In this document: one piece after another, positions 28,198 through 38,089 of the stretch
Layout of the letters: each line of letters begins with the position of its first letter
Numbering within the stretch: position 1 is the first letter of the stretch
Assembly (NCBI GenBank): GCA_905221125.1
Contig: CAJNBY010000010.1
Coordinates: 1 to 64,000, forward strand
DNA from: a bacterium
GTDB taxonomy: Bacteria > Bacillota > Bacilli > Lactobacillales > Streptococcaceae
Direction of reading: 5' to 3'
Length of the DNA: 64,000 bases
Notes under the pieces: model-generated
What the model was told of the DNA's origin: nothing
Database searches by the model: none
Seen by the model: only the letters and a program-made list of their open reading frames with translations
Program-made: the position numbers and the translations under genes

Positions 28198-29562
28198 TTA
28201 TTTTCTAAATTTCCACTGGCTATAAATCCCGAAACCGATAATCCAGATAGCTGAGCCGATTGCTCCTACAAATGTAGACTCTTGTAAAAAGAGGGTTACA
28301 AAAACAAAGGCAAAGAAGAGCATGGTTAAAGGATTTAGGAAACGATAATGGGGCATGAGGTAGCCATCCGCCATAAAGTCTGGTGACTTGCGGTATTTCA
28401 GGTGAGCCACCATGATCAAGATATAAATAGCGATATAAACACCTGACGACGATGCCGTAATCAAGGCAAAGGCATCGGAAACACCTGGCAAGATATTGAT
28501 AAAGGCTGCTAGGGCAATCAGAACCGCTGAGGCAATGATAGCATTTTGTGGCACGTTGTGGCGAGAAAGGGTATCTGCCTTGATCGCTTTTAGGAATGGA
28601 TTTGGCGAATCATGAGCAATCTGATACAAATGGCGCCCTGTTGAATAAAGGGTTGAGTTAAGGGCAGATGCTGCTGAGGTCAAAACGACGAAGTTAATCA
28701 AGGCTGCTGCCCACTTGACACCTGCTAACTCAAATACCGTAACAAAGGGAGAATCAGCAGAAGCAAGCTCACGCCAAGGAATGATAGCCATGATGGCTAA
28801 GAGGGCACCACCGTAGAAAAAGGCGATACGCAAAGGAATTTCCTTAACGGCTTTTGGCAAGACCTGACGTGGATTTTTAGTTTCAGAAGTTGTGACCCCG
28901 ATAAACTCAATCATGAGGTAGGCAAAGAACACCATCTGGAAGGCCATGACAAAGTTGACTCCACCATTTGGGAAGAGGGAGAAATTGTCAGCAATATTAG
29001 CCAAACTTGCTACTCCATGAGGTGTCTTAAAGCCTGTCAAGACCATAAAGACTCCTGTGGCAATCATAGCTAAAATAGCCACAATCTTGACCATCGCAAA
29101 CCAAAACTCAACTTCTCCAAAGAGCTTAACCGCAATCAGATTGACCAAGGCTAGAATGGTCAAAAATCCAATCTCAATCATCCAACTTGGCCAGCTAGGG
29201 AACCAGAACTGAACATAGTGGGAGATGGCTGTGATTTCCGCCATACCGATAAAGACAACGGATAACCAGTAAGACCAGACTGAGAAATAACCCCAGCCCT
29301 TACCCAAATGGCGTGTGATAAAATTGATAAAGGTATGTTGCTCAGGGTCTTGGTAGAGCATTTCCCCAACCGCACGCATCATGAGGAACATAAAAGCCCC
29401 AGTAATCATATAAATCAGCACAATGGAAGGACCTGTTAGGCTAATAGAGCGACCTGCTCCCAAAAAGAGTCCTGTTCCGATTGTTCCTGCAATGGCCATA
29501 ACCTGTACGTGACGATTGGTCAGACCACGCTCCATCTTATTTTTTTTCTTCTTTGAACTCAT
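28198..29562 (-). CDS. Amino-acid permease, APC superfamily
   Basis: A 454-aa transporter with about 12 membrane spans and the AAT-family signature near the start (RHVQVMAIAGTIGTGLFLGA). Closest in look to CycA/D-serine-D-alanine-glycine or AnsP-type permeases; substrate not decidable. GGAG before ATG 29562. No promoter of its own was found, so some read-through from greA past its terminator is possible. Confidence 0.88.
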   Translation of the reverse strand: MSSKKKKNKMERGLTNRHVQVMAIAGTIGTGLFLGAGRSISLTGPSIVLIYMITGAFMFLMMRAVGEMLYQDPEQHTFINFITRHLGKGWGYFSVWSYWLSVVFIGMAEITAISHYVQFWFPSWPSWMIEIGFLTILALVNLIAVKLFGEVEFWFAMVKIVAILAMIATGVFMVLTGFKTPHGVASLANIADNFSLFPNGGVNFVMAFQMVFFAYLMIEFIGVTTSETKNPRQVLPKAVKEIPLRIAFFYGGALLAIMAIIPWRELASADSPFVTVFELAGVKWAAALINFVVLTSAASALNSTLYSTGRHLYQIAHDSPNPFLKAIKADTLSRHNVPQNAIIASAVLIALAAFINILPGVSDAFALITASSSGVYIAIYILIMVAHLKYRKSPDFMADGYLMPHYRFLNPLTMLFFAFVFVTLFLQESTFVGAIGSAIWIIGFGIYSQWKFRK

Positions 29563-29587
29563 ATCGTCTCCAATTCAATTTAAAATG

Positions 29588-29631
29588 GAAAAAGGAGTGA
29601 GTGAAGCGCACAGCCTCCCCACTCCTTTTTT
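29588..29631. terminator. Terminator of greA
   Basis: AAAAAGGAGT (29589-29598) and ACTCCTTTTT (29621-29630) arms around a 22-nt loop. Confidence 0.75.
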
Positions 29632-29637
29632 CTGTTT

Positions 29638-30120
29638 TTAGGCTGTTTTTTCAACCTTCAAGATTTTTACATCATAGCTACCAACAGGTGTTTCAATGGT
29701 TGCTGTGTCACCTGTTTTCTTACCAATCAAGGCTTGTCCGATTGGGCTTTCATTTGAGACTTTACCTGCAAAGGCATCCGCACCTGCTGAACCTACGATA
29801 ATATAAACTTCTTCTTCGTCCTCACCAATTTCTTGGATAGTGACTGTTTTACCAATCGCTACTTCGTCTTGGGCAACTGAGTCGCTATTGACGATTTCAG
29901 CATAACGGATTTTTGTTTCCAAGCTAGAGATTTGTCCTTCGACAAAGGCTTGTTCATCCTTAGCCGCTTCGTATTCACTGTTTTCAGAAAGGTCACCGTA
30001 CGAACGGGCAATCTTAATGCGTTCTACCACTTCTGGTCGGCGGACCAATTTCAATTCTTCTAATTCTTTTTCCAGTTTTACCTTTTCCTCAAGGGTCATA
30101 GGATATGTTTTTTCTGCCAT
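29638..30120 (-). CDS. greA: Transcription elongation factor GreA
   Basis: A 160-aa factor that rescues backtracked RNA polymerase by stimulating transcript cleavage. N-terminal coiled coil with the conserved acidic tip ([20 protein letters not shown], about 41-60) and C-terminal FKBP-like domain. ATG 30120 is chosen over an in-frame TTG three codons upstream because the latter has no ribosome site. Confidence 0.96.
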   Translation of the reverse strand: MAEKTYPMTLEEKVKLEKELEELKLVRRPEVVERIKIARSYGDLSENSEYEAAKDEQAFVEGQISSLETKIRYAEIVNSDSVAQDEVAIGKTVTIQEIGEDEEEVYIIVGSAGADAFAGKVSNESPIGQALIGKKTGDTATIETPVGSYDVKILKVEKTA

Positions 30121-30154
30121 TTTTCTCAACTTTCTTCTGATGATATTTTCTAAA

Positions 30155-30184
30155 GAAAATTATGTGAATCATCACATAATTTTA
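30155..30184 (-). terminator. Terminator of mltG
   Basis: AAATTATGTG (30157-30166) pairs with CACATAATTT (30173-30182), with TTCTTT after it on the minus strand. Confidence 0.7.
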
Positions 30185-31846
30185 GTTTGTTTGGTTTAAT
30201 TTGCTGTTGACATGTTCAGCAACATTCCGATCATGTTCTTCTTTATTGCTAGCATAGTAGACCTTACCATCTGTCACATCTGCAACAAAGTAAAGGTTCT
30301 CACTCTTAGTCTGATTGATACTTGACTCGATAGCATCCAAGCTTGGACTATCTACTGGACCAGGCATGAGGCCTAGATTTGTATAAACATTGTATGGTGA
30401 ATCAATCGATGTATCGATTCCAGCATCATCGGCAAGACTAATCTTCTGACCAAGTTTGCCTTGGGCATACAAGATGGCAATATTGCTTTGAAGTGGCATA
30501 CCAAGATTCAAGCGATTGTAGAACACACCTGCAATCAACTTACGATCGTCAGTCTTAGCTCCTTCTTTTTCTACGAGTGAAGCAATGGTCAGCAATTCAT
30601 TGACCGTCAAATTCTTAGACTTAATCGTACTGTAATGAGGTGCCAAAGTCTTGTCCATAGCTGCCAACATCTCATCAATCAAGCTTTCAATAGTTGTGCT
30701 TTCTTTGATAGAGTAAGTAGCTGGGAAAAGGAATCCTTCTAAACGATAACGAACTCCACTTTCCTTTGTAGGCAAGCTTTCAAGTAGACTAAGATATTTA
30801 GCAACTTCTTGGCTGATAAAGCTATCATCTTGAACTTTTGCTAGGAAAGCATCCGCTGTCAAAGGCTCTTTGAAGTCACCTTGCAATTGACCTACCGCTT
30901 GTGCCATTTGATCAATCGTATAACCTTCTGGAATTGTCAAAGTCGCAAGGACAGGTTCTTGAGCTTCAGCTGTTCCACCTTTTTGTAGCTCGTGGATAAT
31001 ATCTTCTGTACTCATGCTCTTTTGCAAATTATAGTAACCTGATTTCAAATCAGCATAATTTTTGTACTTAGCATACAAACCAAAAACTAGACCGTGTTTA
31101 ATCAAGCCGGCATCTTCAAGTGTCTTACCGATTTCTTGAACATTAGCCCCTTCTGGGATTTGAACCGTTACATATTGCTTAGAATCAGCATCAACAGGCT
31201 GTAAAGATGACTGAACATACTGATAACCGAAGTAACCACCTGCCGAAATCAAGGCAAGGAAAATCAGTAGAGAAATGAAGAAGGCCTTGAAGCCAGATTT
31301 TTTCTCTTTCTTCGGCTTAACGGGTTTTGCTCCTTCTCTACGGCTACGACGTGGTGTATCGCTGATGATATCCACTGTTTCTTTAGCAGGCATCGGTGTT
31401 TCTGGACGTGCTTGTTCTTCTTTTTTCTCTGCTGTCTTATAGGAAACAGCTACCCTTGTTGGGGTTTCATTGTATTCTCTTTCAACTTTGCTAGGTCTAA
31501 CAGGACCTGGTCCTGGTCTTGAGCCACTTTCTTCTGCTGGAGAAGAAGGCACATCTTGACTTGGATGGGTTGGAACGGCAGGAGTTTCTCTTTGAAGGTC
31601 ATCTGCTGGAGAAGCTGGTACATCTTGACTTGGGTGAGTAGGCGCAGCAGGAGCTTTTCTCATAATCTCCTCTACCGTTGACAAGGAATCAGCCATGAGT
31701 TCTTCAGCTGAAGGTTCATTTGCAGGAGTAGGAACTACTGCCTCATCTTCTTTCAGAACTTCATCATAGCCTTTTACTTTTTCTAAATCTCTCAGAATCT
31801 GCTCTTTAAAGCTTAATTTCTCTTCTTCTCTTGACTTTTCACTCAA
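30182..31846 (-). CDS. mltG: Endolytic murein transglycosylase MltG
   Basis: A 554-aa bitopic protein: long cytosolic N-terminus (1-185), TM about 186-208, LysM-like part and YceG catalytic domain with Glu in SLVEKEGAK. It cuts nascent glycan strands during peripheral wall growth. The cytosolic part carries a 23-residue duplication (THPSQDVP at 70-77 and 93-100). The start is TTG (31844-31846), decided by a full AAGGAGG site 8 nt upstream. Confidence 0.94.
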   Translation of the reverse strand: MSEKSREEEKLSFKEQILRDLEKVKGYDEVLKEDEAVVPTPANEPSAEELMADSLSTVEEIMRKAPAAPTHPSQDVPASPADDLQRETPAVPTHPSQDVPSSPAEESGSRPGPGPVRPSKVEREYNETPTRVAVSYKTAEKKEEQARPETPMPAKETVDIISDTPRRSRREGAKPVKPKKEKKSGFKAFFISLLIFLALISAGGYFGYQYVQSSLQPVDADSKQYVTVQIPEGANVQEIGKTLEDAGLIKHGLVFGLYAKYKNYADLKSGYYNLQKSMSTEDIIHELQKGGTAEAQEPVLATLTIPEGYTIDQMAQAVGQLQGDFKEPLTADAFLAKVQDDSFISQEVAKYLSLLESLPTKESGVRYRLEGFLFPATYSIKESTTIESLIDEMLAAMDKTLAPHYSTIKSKNLTVNELLTIASLVEKEGAKTDDRKLIAGVFYNRLNLGMPLQSNIAILYAQGKLGQKISLADDAGIDTSIDSPYNVYTNLGLMPGPVDSPSLDAIESSINQTKSENLYFVADVTDGKVYYASNKEEHDRNVAEHVNSKLNQTN

Positions 31847-31877
31847 AAGTTTTTCCTCCTTGTTGACAATCCATAAT

Positions 31878-31906
31878 ATTATATCTTAAAAGTCCAAGAA
31901 AAGCAA
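31878..31906 (-). promoter_or_regulatory. Promoter of mltG
   Basis: TTGCTT (31901-31906), 17-bp spacer, TATAAT (31878-31883) on the minus strand. Confidence 0.75.
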
Positions 31907-31926
31907 CCTATGATACTTTTCCTAGC

Positions 31927-32421
31927 TTATTTTTTCGTTTCCCAGACCATATCATACCATGTTTCCCCTGCAAAGGTTGACTGGGACAAGCCTTCATTGA
32001 CAAATCCATGCTTTTCATAGTAGGCGATGAGATAGTCATGACAGGTTAGGTTAATGCCTTCTCTCTCATCTTCAAGAGCCAGGTCTTTCAAGGCTGTTAG
32101 CAATTTCTGACCCAGTCCAAGGCCCTGTACCTCCTTGGCAATAGAGAGACAGGTCACAGAGATATAGCCACCAGGATTATGACTATGGTCTTTTATTTCT
32201 TCTGTAAAAGACTGGTCTTGCAGATGACGATGGGGGCCAACTGGCCCTTCGATATAACCCATGATTCTACCTTCTTTTTCTGCAACCAGAAAAGAGGTCT
32301 GTATTTCTCGCAAATGTGCCTCAAAGACAGAGCGAGGAATGGCTTCTTCAATCGAGAAATTTTCTAGTTCAAGCTCAACAACCCGATCCAAATCTTCTAA
32401 TTTTGCTTGTCTGATCTTCAT
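31927..32421 (-). CDS. GNAT acetyltransferase, AANAT-like
   Basis: A 164-aa GNAT enzyme with acetyl-CoA loop EVQGLGLGQKLL and late motif YYEKHGFV. Its start overlaps the end of the next upstream GNAT gene by 4 nt. Both follow murC, so they form the tail of the murC operon. Substrate unknown. Confidence 0.85.
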   Translation of the reverse strand: MKIRQAKLEDLDRVVELELENFSIEEAIPRSVFEAHLREIQTSFLVAEKEGRIMGYIEGPVGPHRHLQDQSFTEEIKDHSHNPGGYISVTCLSIAKEVQGLGLGQKLLTALKDLALEDEREGINLTCHDYLIAYYEKHGFVNEGLSQSTFAGETWYDMVWETKK

Positions 32422-32879
32422 TGTGCCTCCAGATAAAAGGGATTAAACCAAATCATACTAAAACCCTGGCTAGTTTCATAAAGAGAAGTTTCTTCATCAA
32501 TAAAACCGTTCATTTCAAAATAGGAAAGCAGCTCATCAGGACTCTCCAAACGAATCCCCTTGTACTCCAGCTCAACTGCCACCTCTTTCAAAGCCGCAAG
32601 AAGAAGTGTTCCCAAGCCCTGTCTCTGATGGTCAGACTCAATGACTAAAGAATGTACTTTTAGACATTGCGGATTGTCTGACTGCGGACTTGATAGAATA
32701 TAGCCTAAAAGTTGATTTTCATCCCTAGCTAGAAGAAAGGTATCCGCACACTTACGGATACTTTCTTCTAAGATATGGGAAGGTTGCTGCTTTTCAGCTG
32801 GAAAAGACGAAGTTTGAATCGCCTCTATCTCAGCCAAATCAGACTTATTTGCCTGAATGATCTTAATTGGAATTTCCAT
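32418..32879 (-). CDS. GNAT acetyltransferase
   Basis: A 153-aa GNAT enzyme with loop DHQRQGLGTLLLAALK and late motif YFEMNGFI. It resembles its downstream neighbour in layout, suggesting an old tandem duplication. It starts 9 nt after murC, behind AGGATG. Confidence 0.85.
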   Translation of the reverse strand: MEIPIKIIQANKSDLAEIEAIQTSSFPAEKQQPSHILEESIRKCADTFLLARDENQLLGYILSSPQSDNPQCLKVHSLVIESDHQRQGLGTLLLAALKEVAVELEYKGIRLESPDELLSYFEMNGFIDEETSLYETSQGFSMIWFNPFYLEAQ

Positions 32880-32888
32880 GGGAACATC

Positions 32889-34223
32889 CTACTGAACATT
32901 GCTTGTCAAGTTAGACAAGAGACGCTCAAATGAGTATTCATAGGTTTGGATGTCTCCTGCTCCCATAAAGACATAGACAGCATTGTCATGGTCAAGGAGT
33001 GGAGAAACATTTTCAACAGTGATCACTTGGTGTTTTTTGTTGATTTTTTTGGCTAGGTCTTCTACCTTAACGTCACCATGATCTACTTCACGAGCTGACC
33101 CATAAATTTGCGCTAGGTAAACAGCATCTGCTTGGTTCAAAGCGTGAGCAAATTCGTCCAACAAGGCAATGGTTCTTGTAAAGGTATGCGGTTGGAAGAC
33201 TGCTACAATTTCCTTGCTTGGGTATTTCTGACGAGCCGCATCCAAGGTCGCAATAATTTCTGTTGGATGGTGGGCAAAGTCATCGATAATAACTGTATCA
33301 TTGACAATTTTCTCAGTGAAACGACGCTTAACACCGGCAAATGTTTTCAAGTGCTCACGCACCAAGTTCAAATCAAAGCCTGCTGTGTAAAGCAATCCGA
33401 TGACAGCTGTCGCATTCATGATATTGTGACGACCAAAGGTTGGGATGTGGAATTGCCCCAAGTCTTGTCCACGGAAGTGAACTGTGAAGGTTGAACCAGT
33501 TGTAGAACGAAGAAGTTCGCTAGCTACAAAGTCATTGCCTTCTGCTTCAAAACCATAATAATAAATTGGTGCATCAGACGTAATTTTACGCAATTCTGCA
33601 TCTTCACCATAGACAAAAAGACCCTTGGTAATTTGTTTGGCATAGTCGTTAAAGGCATTGAAAACATCCTCTAGACTTGTGAAATAGTCTGGATGGTCAA
33701 AGTCAATGTTGGTGATGATAGAGTATTCTGGGTGGTAAGGCATGAAGTGACGCTCATATTCGTCAGATTCGAAGACAAAATATTTGGCATTGGCCGAACC
33801 ACGACCTGTCCCATCTCCAATCAAGAAACTAGTATCTGTAATGTGAGACAAGACGTGAGACAACATACCTGTCGTTGAAGTTTTTCCGTGCGCTCCTGCT
33901 ACCCCCATGCTAACAAAGTCACGCATAAAGCTACCTAGGAACTCATGGTAACGTTTGTAGCTGATACCATTTTGGTCTGCATAAGCAATCTCGACATTGT
34001 TATCAGGACGGAAGGCATTTCCAGCGATAATTTCCATATCACCGTCTAGATTCTTTTCATCAAAAGGAAGAATGCTAATACCCGCCTGCTCTAGACCGCG
34101 TTGAGTAAAGTAGTATTTTTCAACATCTGATCCCTGTACCTTATGCCCCATTTGGTGCAACATCAAGGCCAAGGCACTCATACCTGATCCCTTAATTCCG
34201 ATAAAATGATATGTCTTTGGCAT
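32889..34223 (-). CDS. murC: UDP-N-acetylmuramate--L-alanine ligase
   Basis: A 444-aa Mur ligase adding the first stem-peptide residue. Rossmann segment [14 protein letters not shown] (9-22), ATP loop [10 protein letters not shown] (about 109-118) and DFAHHPTEI in the C-terminal domain are visible. Operon order is 205-aa protein, murC, two GNATs. Confidence 0.96.
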   Translation of the reverse strand: MPKTYHFIGIKGSGMSALALMLHQMGHKVQGSDVEKYYFTQRGLEQAGISILPFDEKNLDGDMEIIAGNAFRPDNNVEIAYADQNGISYKRYHEFLGSFMRDFVSMGVAGAHGKTSTTGMLSHVLSHITDTSFLIGDGTGRGSANAKYFVFESDEYERHFMPYHPEYSIITNIDFDHPDYFTSLEDVFNAFNDYAKQITKGLFVYGEDAELRKITSDAPIYYYGFEAEGNDFVASELLRSTTGSTFTVHFRGQDLGQFHIPTFGRHNIMNATAVIGLLYTAGFDLNLVREHLKTFAGVKRRFTEKIVNDTVIIDDFAHHPTEIIATLDAARQKYPSKEIVAVFQPHTFTRTIALLDEFAHALNQADAVYLAQIYGSAREVDHGDVKVEDLAKKINKKHQVITVENVSPLLDHDNAVYVFMGAGDIQTYEYSFERLLSNLTSNVQ

Positions 34224-34233
34224 GATTTCTCCC

Positions 34234-34851
34234 CTATTCTGTAATTCTTGTCAGATTCAACTCTTGGGCAACCTGACGTTCTTGTTCTGTTTGTTTGCTT
34301 TTTTTATTGTAGATTTGGCTCTTTTTCAGAAAATCATAGTTGTTTTTCTTTGGAGCAGGTGCTGACACTTCTTCATTCTTGGTAGGGATAGAATTGACTT
34401 CTTCCGCCAAGATATAATGAGACTGGGTCAATTTTTGGCTATACTTCACCAATTCACCAGGATTTTCCTTTTGGAAAGGCGCTGTCGGTTGATTGCCCTG
34501 TCTAAAGAGGCCAGATTGAGAATGACGTCTCGCACGGCTGAAATCCTGAGTTAGATAGTTAGCAGAGCGTTTCTTTTTCAAGTCTGCACGCGCTTCTTCA
34601 CGCGCCACCTCCGCATAGCTCTTTCCTTCTTTTTTGACCCCTAAAGGAGCCTTTTTAGGTTTCTCTACTTGCTTTTCAATCGGTTTGACTGGTTTTTCTT
34701 CAGTAATAGGAGCCCATTCTAAATAATTTTTATCTCGATACTCACCCTTGATATTACTGATCAGATCAGACTCATCGTACAAGTTCATGACTGGCATCTC
34801 AGTCAACATGACCTCGTCATCTGACACCAATGGAAATCGTTCTTGTTTCAT
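34234..34851 (-). CDS. Basic, low-complexity conserved protein
   Basis: A 205-aa protein rich in Lys, Glu, Gln and Pro, without membrane spans. It has an acidic start ([20 protein letters not shown]) and a basic middle ([28 protein letters not shown]). Probably largely disordered. Located 10 nt before murC with its own promoter, so possibly tied to wall synthesis or division. I do not recognise the family beyond a streptococcal conserved protein. Confidence 0.75.
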   Translation of the reverse strand: MKQERFPLVSDDEVMLTEMPVMNLYDESDLISNIKGEYRDKNYLEWAPITEEKPVKPIEKQVEKPKKAPLGVKKEGKSYAEVAREEARADLKKKRSANYLTQDFSRARRHSQSGLFRQGNQPTAPFQKENPGELVKYSQKLTQSHYILAEEVNSIPTKNEEVSAPAPKKNNYDFLKKSQIYNKKSKQTEQERQVAQELNLTRITE

Positions 34852-34874
34852 TTTCTATTTCCTTTCAACACTTC

Positions 34875-34902
34875 ATTATAGCGTATTGTCTTGATTTTTC
34901 AA
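34875..34902 (-). promoter_or_regulatory. Promoter of the murC operon
   Basis: TTGAAA (34897-34902), 16-bp spacer, TATAAT (34875-34880) on the minus strand, partly inside the end of the SNF2 gene. Confidence 0.7.
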
Positions 34903-37900
34903 GTGCTGGCTTCAGAAATTCCCAAAATTTCTCTAATTTCTGCTAGGGTCAGACTGCCACGTGACTCTGTGCCGTCCAATACTTGTGACACCAGATGTTT
35001 CTTTTGTTCTTGGAGTTCCTGGATTTTTTCTTCAATGGTTCCCTTGGTTACCAAGCGATAGACCTCAACCGTTTCTTCCTGCCCCATCCGATGGGCACGG
35101 CCAATAGCTTGCGCTTCCACCGCAGGATTCCACCAAAGGTCAACCAAGATAACCGTATCAGCACCTGTCAGGTTCAGACCGACCCCACCAGCCTTGAGGG
35201 AAATCAAAAAAGCATCTCTTTCCCCTTGGTTAAAGGCCTTGGTCATGTCTTGTCTTTCCTTGGCTGGGGTTGAACCCGTAATTTTAAAAGATGTCAAGCC
35301 CAATTCTGGCAGTTCTTGTTCAATTTTCTCCAACATTCCCTTGAACTGGGAGAAAAGCAAGACACGGTGTCCGCCGTCTGCTACCTGTACCAGCAGGTCT
35401 CGGAGACTATCCAGTTTACCACTGGCACCCTGATAATCCTCCATAAAGAGGGCAGGCGTGTCGCAGATTTGGCGCAAGCGCATCAGACCAGATAAGATTT
35501 CCACCCGACTTCGTTGAAATTCCTGATCTGAAACTTGAGCCAGACGGTCTCGCATCTGTTGCAACTGGGCTAGGTAAATAGCCTTTTGCTGGTCTTCCAG
35601 TTCATTCTTATAAACCACTTCAATCAAGTCTGGCAATTCAGTCAGAACTTCTTCTTTCTTGCGCCGCATAACGAAGGGCTTGATAAACTGAGCCACACGC
35701 TCAGCTGGCAATTTCATAAATTCTTTCTTACTTGGCAAAAGTCCTGGCATGACGATTTGGAAAATAGACCACAACTCACCCAGATGATTTTCAATCGGAG
35801 TCCCTGACAAGGCAAAGACCGACGGCACCACAAATTGTCTCAAGGTCTGGGCAATCTTGGTCTGGGCATTTTTCATGACCTGAGCTTCATCTAAGAAAAG
35901 GAAGTCAAAAGCCATCCCCTGATAAAGCTCACTGTCCTGACGGAAAGTGGCATAGCTGGTCACATAGATTTGATGGCTTTCGGCAAGAATTTCTTCACGA
36001 CTAGCTTTTAAACCATGAACAACAGCCACATCCAACTGTGGGGCAAATTTCTGAAATTCATCTGCCCAGTTGTAAATCAAACCCGACGGAGCTAGAATCA
36101 AGACTCGACTTTCTTTTGTCACTTGACTGGTCAAAAAAGCAATGGTCTGAAGGGTTTTCCCCAATCCCATATCATCAGCCAAAATCCCACCAAAACCATA
36201 ATGATGGAGCATTTGCAGCCAGCCGATTCCCTTTTCCTGATAATCTCGCAAATCAGCCTGAACCTGAGTTGCTTGTCGAGGGAAGTCCTCTGGATGCGTC
36301 AAATCGTCGGCCAGATTTTTGAATTCTTGTGAGAAAGAAATACGGTCTCGCCCTTCAAAGAGATGAGCTAAACTGTAGGCCAAGGATTTCCGAGCCTGCA
36401 AGGAGCCATCTTTTAATTCAAATCGCCCCAGTTCCTGTAAATTTTGACGAATTTTCTTGGTTTCTTCATCAAAAAAGTAGACTTGATTGGACGAATCAAT
36501 ATAAAAATCTTGATTGTCAACCAAGGCCTGCATGGCTTGGTCAATTTCCTCTTGGGCAATATCTTGAAAATCAAACTGGATTTCCAAGAGACCTCCCTTG
36601 GAAGCAACCTGCACTTGAGGGCTCGCTAGGTTATAGAGTTCTTCTAGCTTGTCTGATAGGTCAACATGCCCGAGTTTTTCAAAAACTGGAATGATGTCAT
36701 GGAAGAAATGATAGACAGACTCGGCTTTTAAGGCCTGACGCCAAGATTGAAAATCTGCTTCAAAACCAGCTGCCAAACAGACTTGGAAAATTCTTTCTTC
36801 TAAGTCAGCATCACTCGAAAAGGGCAATTCTTCTAGCTCTTGTCGACTAGATACCTGTCTATCCCCATAATCAAACTGGATTTCCAGACGAATCCGATTA
36901 TCCTTTTCCCTGTCAAAGTAAAAAGAGGGTGTAAAAGTTTTGATTTGTAACCGTTCTGGAGCTGAGACAGTCCCCATCTGGCTAAAAAGAGTTAAACAAG
37001 AAGCCAACTTATCTCGGTCACTGCTATCAAATTGCAGGAATTTTTTCCCATGTTGATCCAATGGCAGCGCTTTGATTTCCTTGAGAAGACGCATCTGCTG
37101 GTCTGTTAGAAAATAAACCTGTCCTTTATGGAAAAGTACAGCTCCCTGATAAAAGACATTGACCCTTGGACTCTCACTGATTTCCATTTCAAAATAGTCC
37201 GAGTATTCTGTTACTGTAAAGGCAAATAGATTAGCATCAGCATGCATATCCTGAAAAAGCAGGGTCTGGTAGCTATTCACTTGGTGGTCAAATTGAAAAT
37301 GAGGCAAGCTCATCAGTAAATTCACACCCTGCTCAAAAAAGGTCAGAGGGAAAAAGAGGTGCCGACCTTGGTTTTGGAAAAAGAGGTCTGGAGCCTGTCC
37401 TTCCTCCATCAGTCCACGCAAGAAAGTTAGAAGCTCTTTACTTTCCTCATTAAAGGATTCCCAAGACAAGGATTCCTCATAAATCTTGCCAATCATATAA
37501 GACTTTCTCTGCTCGACAATCCTTAAAAAAAGTGGAATATCCCGAATGACATAGTATTTTTGGCTATTGATTTGGCCGATTCTCAGGGTCCACAAGATAT
37601 AATTGGTTCCTGCTTCCACCTGACCCACAGCTGATAATTCATAGGCTCGGTCTGATTTTGGAGACAAGATTCGATCCAAAAACTTGCCACCCAAGGTCAC
37701 CTTGGTTTCAACGGCCTCTTTTTCTTCATGACCTTCTTCTAGACTCTGCAAGATTTCCTGACCACGCTCATCATTTTTTAGAAAATGCTCCAGCGCCGCC
37801 AAATGCACACAGTAGCCCCTCTTTTGGAAAAAATCGCAGGCACAAAAAACCAAATCATCCTCTAGACTATAGCGCAATTCTTCTTCTGCAACGCGAGCAT

Positions 37901-37997
37901 AGAGCCGATTGTTCTTTTCCTTGATGATGTCAACCTTACCAGTTTCATAAAGGGCAACGCCTTCGATACGGACTTTGCCCGGAATCAATTTAGCCAT
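34899..37997 (-). CDS. SNF2-family helicase with SWIM zinc finger
   Basis: A 1032-aa ATPase. The N-terminus has a SWIM zinc finger (CACDFFQKRGYCVH, about 52-65) and a SNF2-associated bacterial domain. The helicase core has Walker A GLGKT (611-615), DEAQ box, SGTPIEN and GRAHRMGQ. Such bacterial Swi2/Snf2 proteins move on DNA and may remodel RNA polymerase or nucleoid complexes, like RapA. AAAGGTG precedes ATG 37997. Monocistronic or leading into the murC operon. Confidence 0.92.
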   Translation of the reverse strand: MAKLIPGKVRIEGVALYETGKVDIIKEKNNRLYARVAEEELRYSLEDDLVFCACDFFQKRGYCVHLAALEHFLKNDERGQEILQSLEEGHEEKEAVETKVTLGGKFLDRILSPKSDRAYELSAVGQVEAGTNYILWTLRIGQINSQKYYVIRDIPLFLRIVEQRKSYMIGKIYEESLSWESFNEESKELLTFLRGLMEEGQAPDLFFQNQGRHLFFPLTFFEQGVNLLMSLPHFQFDHQVNSYQTLLFQDMHADANLFAFTVTEYSDYFEMEISESPRVNVFYQGAVLFHKGQVYFLTDQQMRLLKEIKALPLDQHGKKFLQFDSSDRDKLASCLTLFSQMGTVSAPERLQIKTFTPSFYFDREKDNRIRLEIQFDYGDRQVSSRQELEELPFSSDADLEERIFQVCLAAGFEADFQSWRQALKAESVYHFFHDIIPVFEKLGHVDLSDKLEELYNLASPQVQVASKGGLLEIQFDFQDIAQEEIDQAMQALVDNQDFYIDSSNQVYFFDEETKKIRQNLQELGRFELKDGSLQARKSLAYSLAHLFEGRDRISFSQEFKNLADDLTHPEDFPRQATQVQADLRDYQEKGIGWLQMLHHYGFGGILADDMGLGKTLQTIAFLTSQVTKESRVLILAPSGLIYNWADEFQKFAPQLDVAVVHGLKASREEILAESHQIYVTSYATFRQDSELYQGMAFDFLFLDEAQVMKNAQTKIAQTLRQFVVPSVFALSGTPIENHLGELWSIFQIVMPGLLPSKKEFMKLPAERVAQFIKPFVMRRKKEEVLTELPDLIEVVYKNELEDQQKAIYLAQLQQMRDRLAQVSDQEFQRSRVEILSGLMRLRQICDTPALFMEDYQGASGKLDSLRDLLVQVADGGHRVLLFSQFKGMLEKIEQELPELGLTSFKITGSTPAKERQDMTKAFNQGERDAFLISLKAGGVGLNLTGADTVILVDLWWNPAVEAQAIGRAHRMGQEETVEVYRLVTKGTIEEKIQELQEQKKHLVSQVLDGTESRGSLTLAEIREILGISEAST

Positions 37998-38022
37998 ATT
38001 TTCACCTTTACCTTATCTTTTT

Positions 38023-38031
38023 ATTATACCA
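38023..38031 (-). promoter_or_regulatory. Extended -10 promoter of the SNF2 gene
   Basis: Minus-strand TGG-TATAAT, -10 at 38023-38028. Confidence 0.65.
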
Positions 38032-38045
38032 TATTTTCACCTATG

Positions 38046-38088
38046 AAAATAGCCTTCTAGGAATACTTTTCTCCTAGAAGGCTGGATT
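38046..38088 (-). terminator. Terminator of the patB operon
   Basis: Perfect 12-bp stem, 38051-38062 with 38072-38083, nine-base loop, moderate T content after it. Confidence 0.85.
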
Positions 38089-38089
38089 T

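Noticed and set aside
31866..31925. Terminator for the murC-GNAT operon
   Set aside because: Only a loose GAAAAG/CTTTTC pairing with a long loop; not good enough to list.
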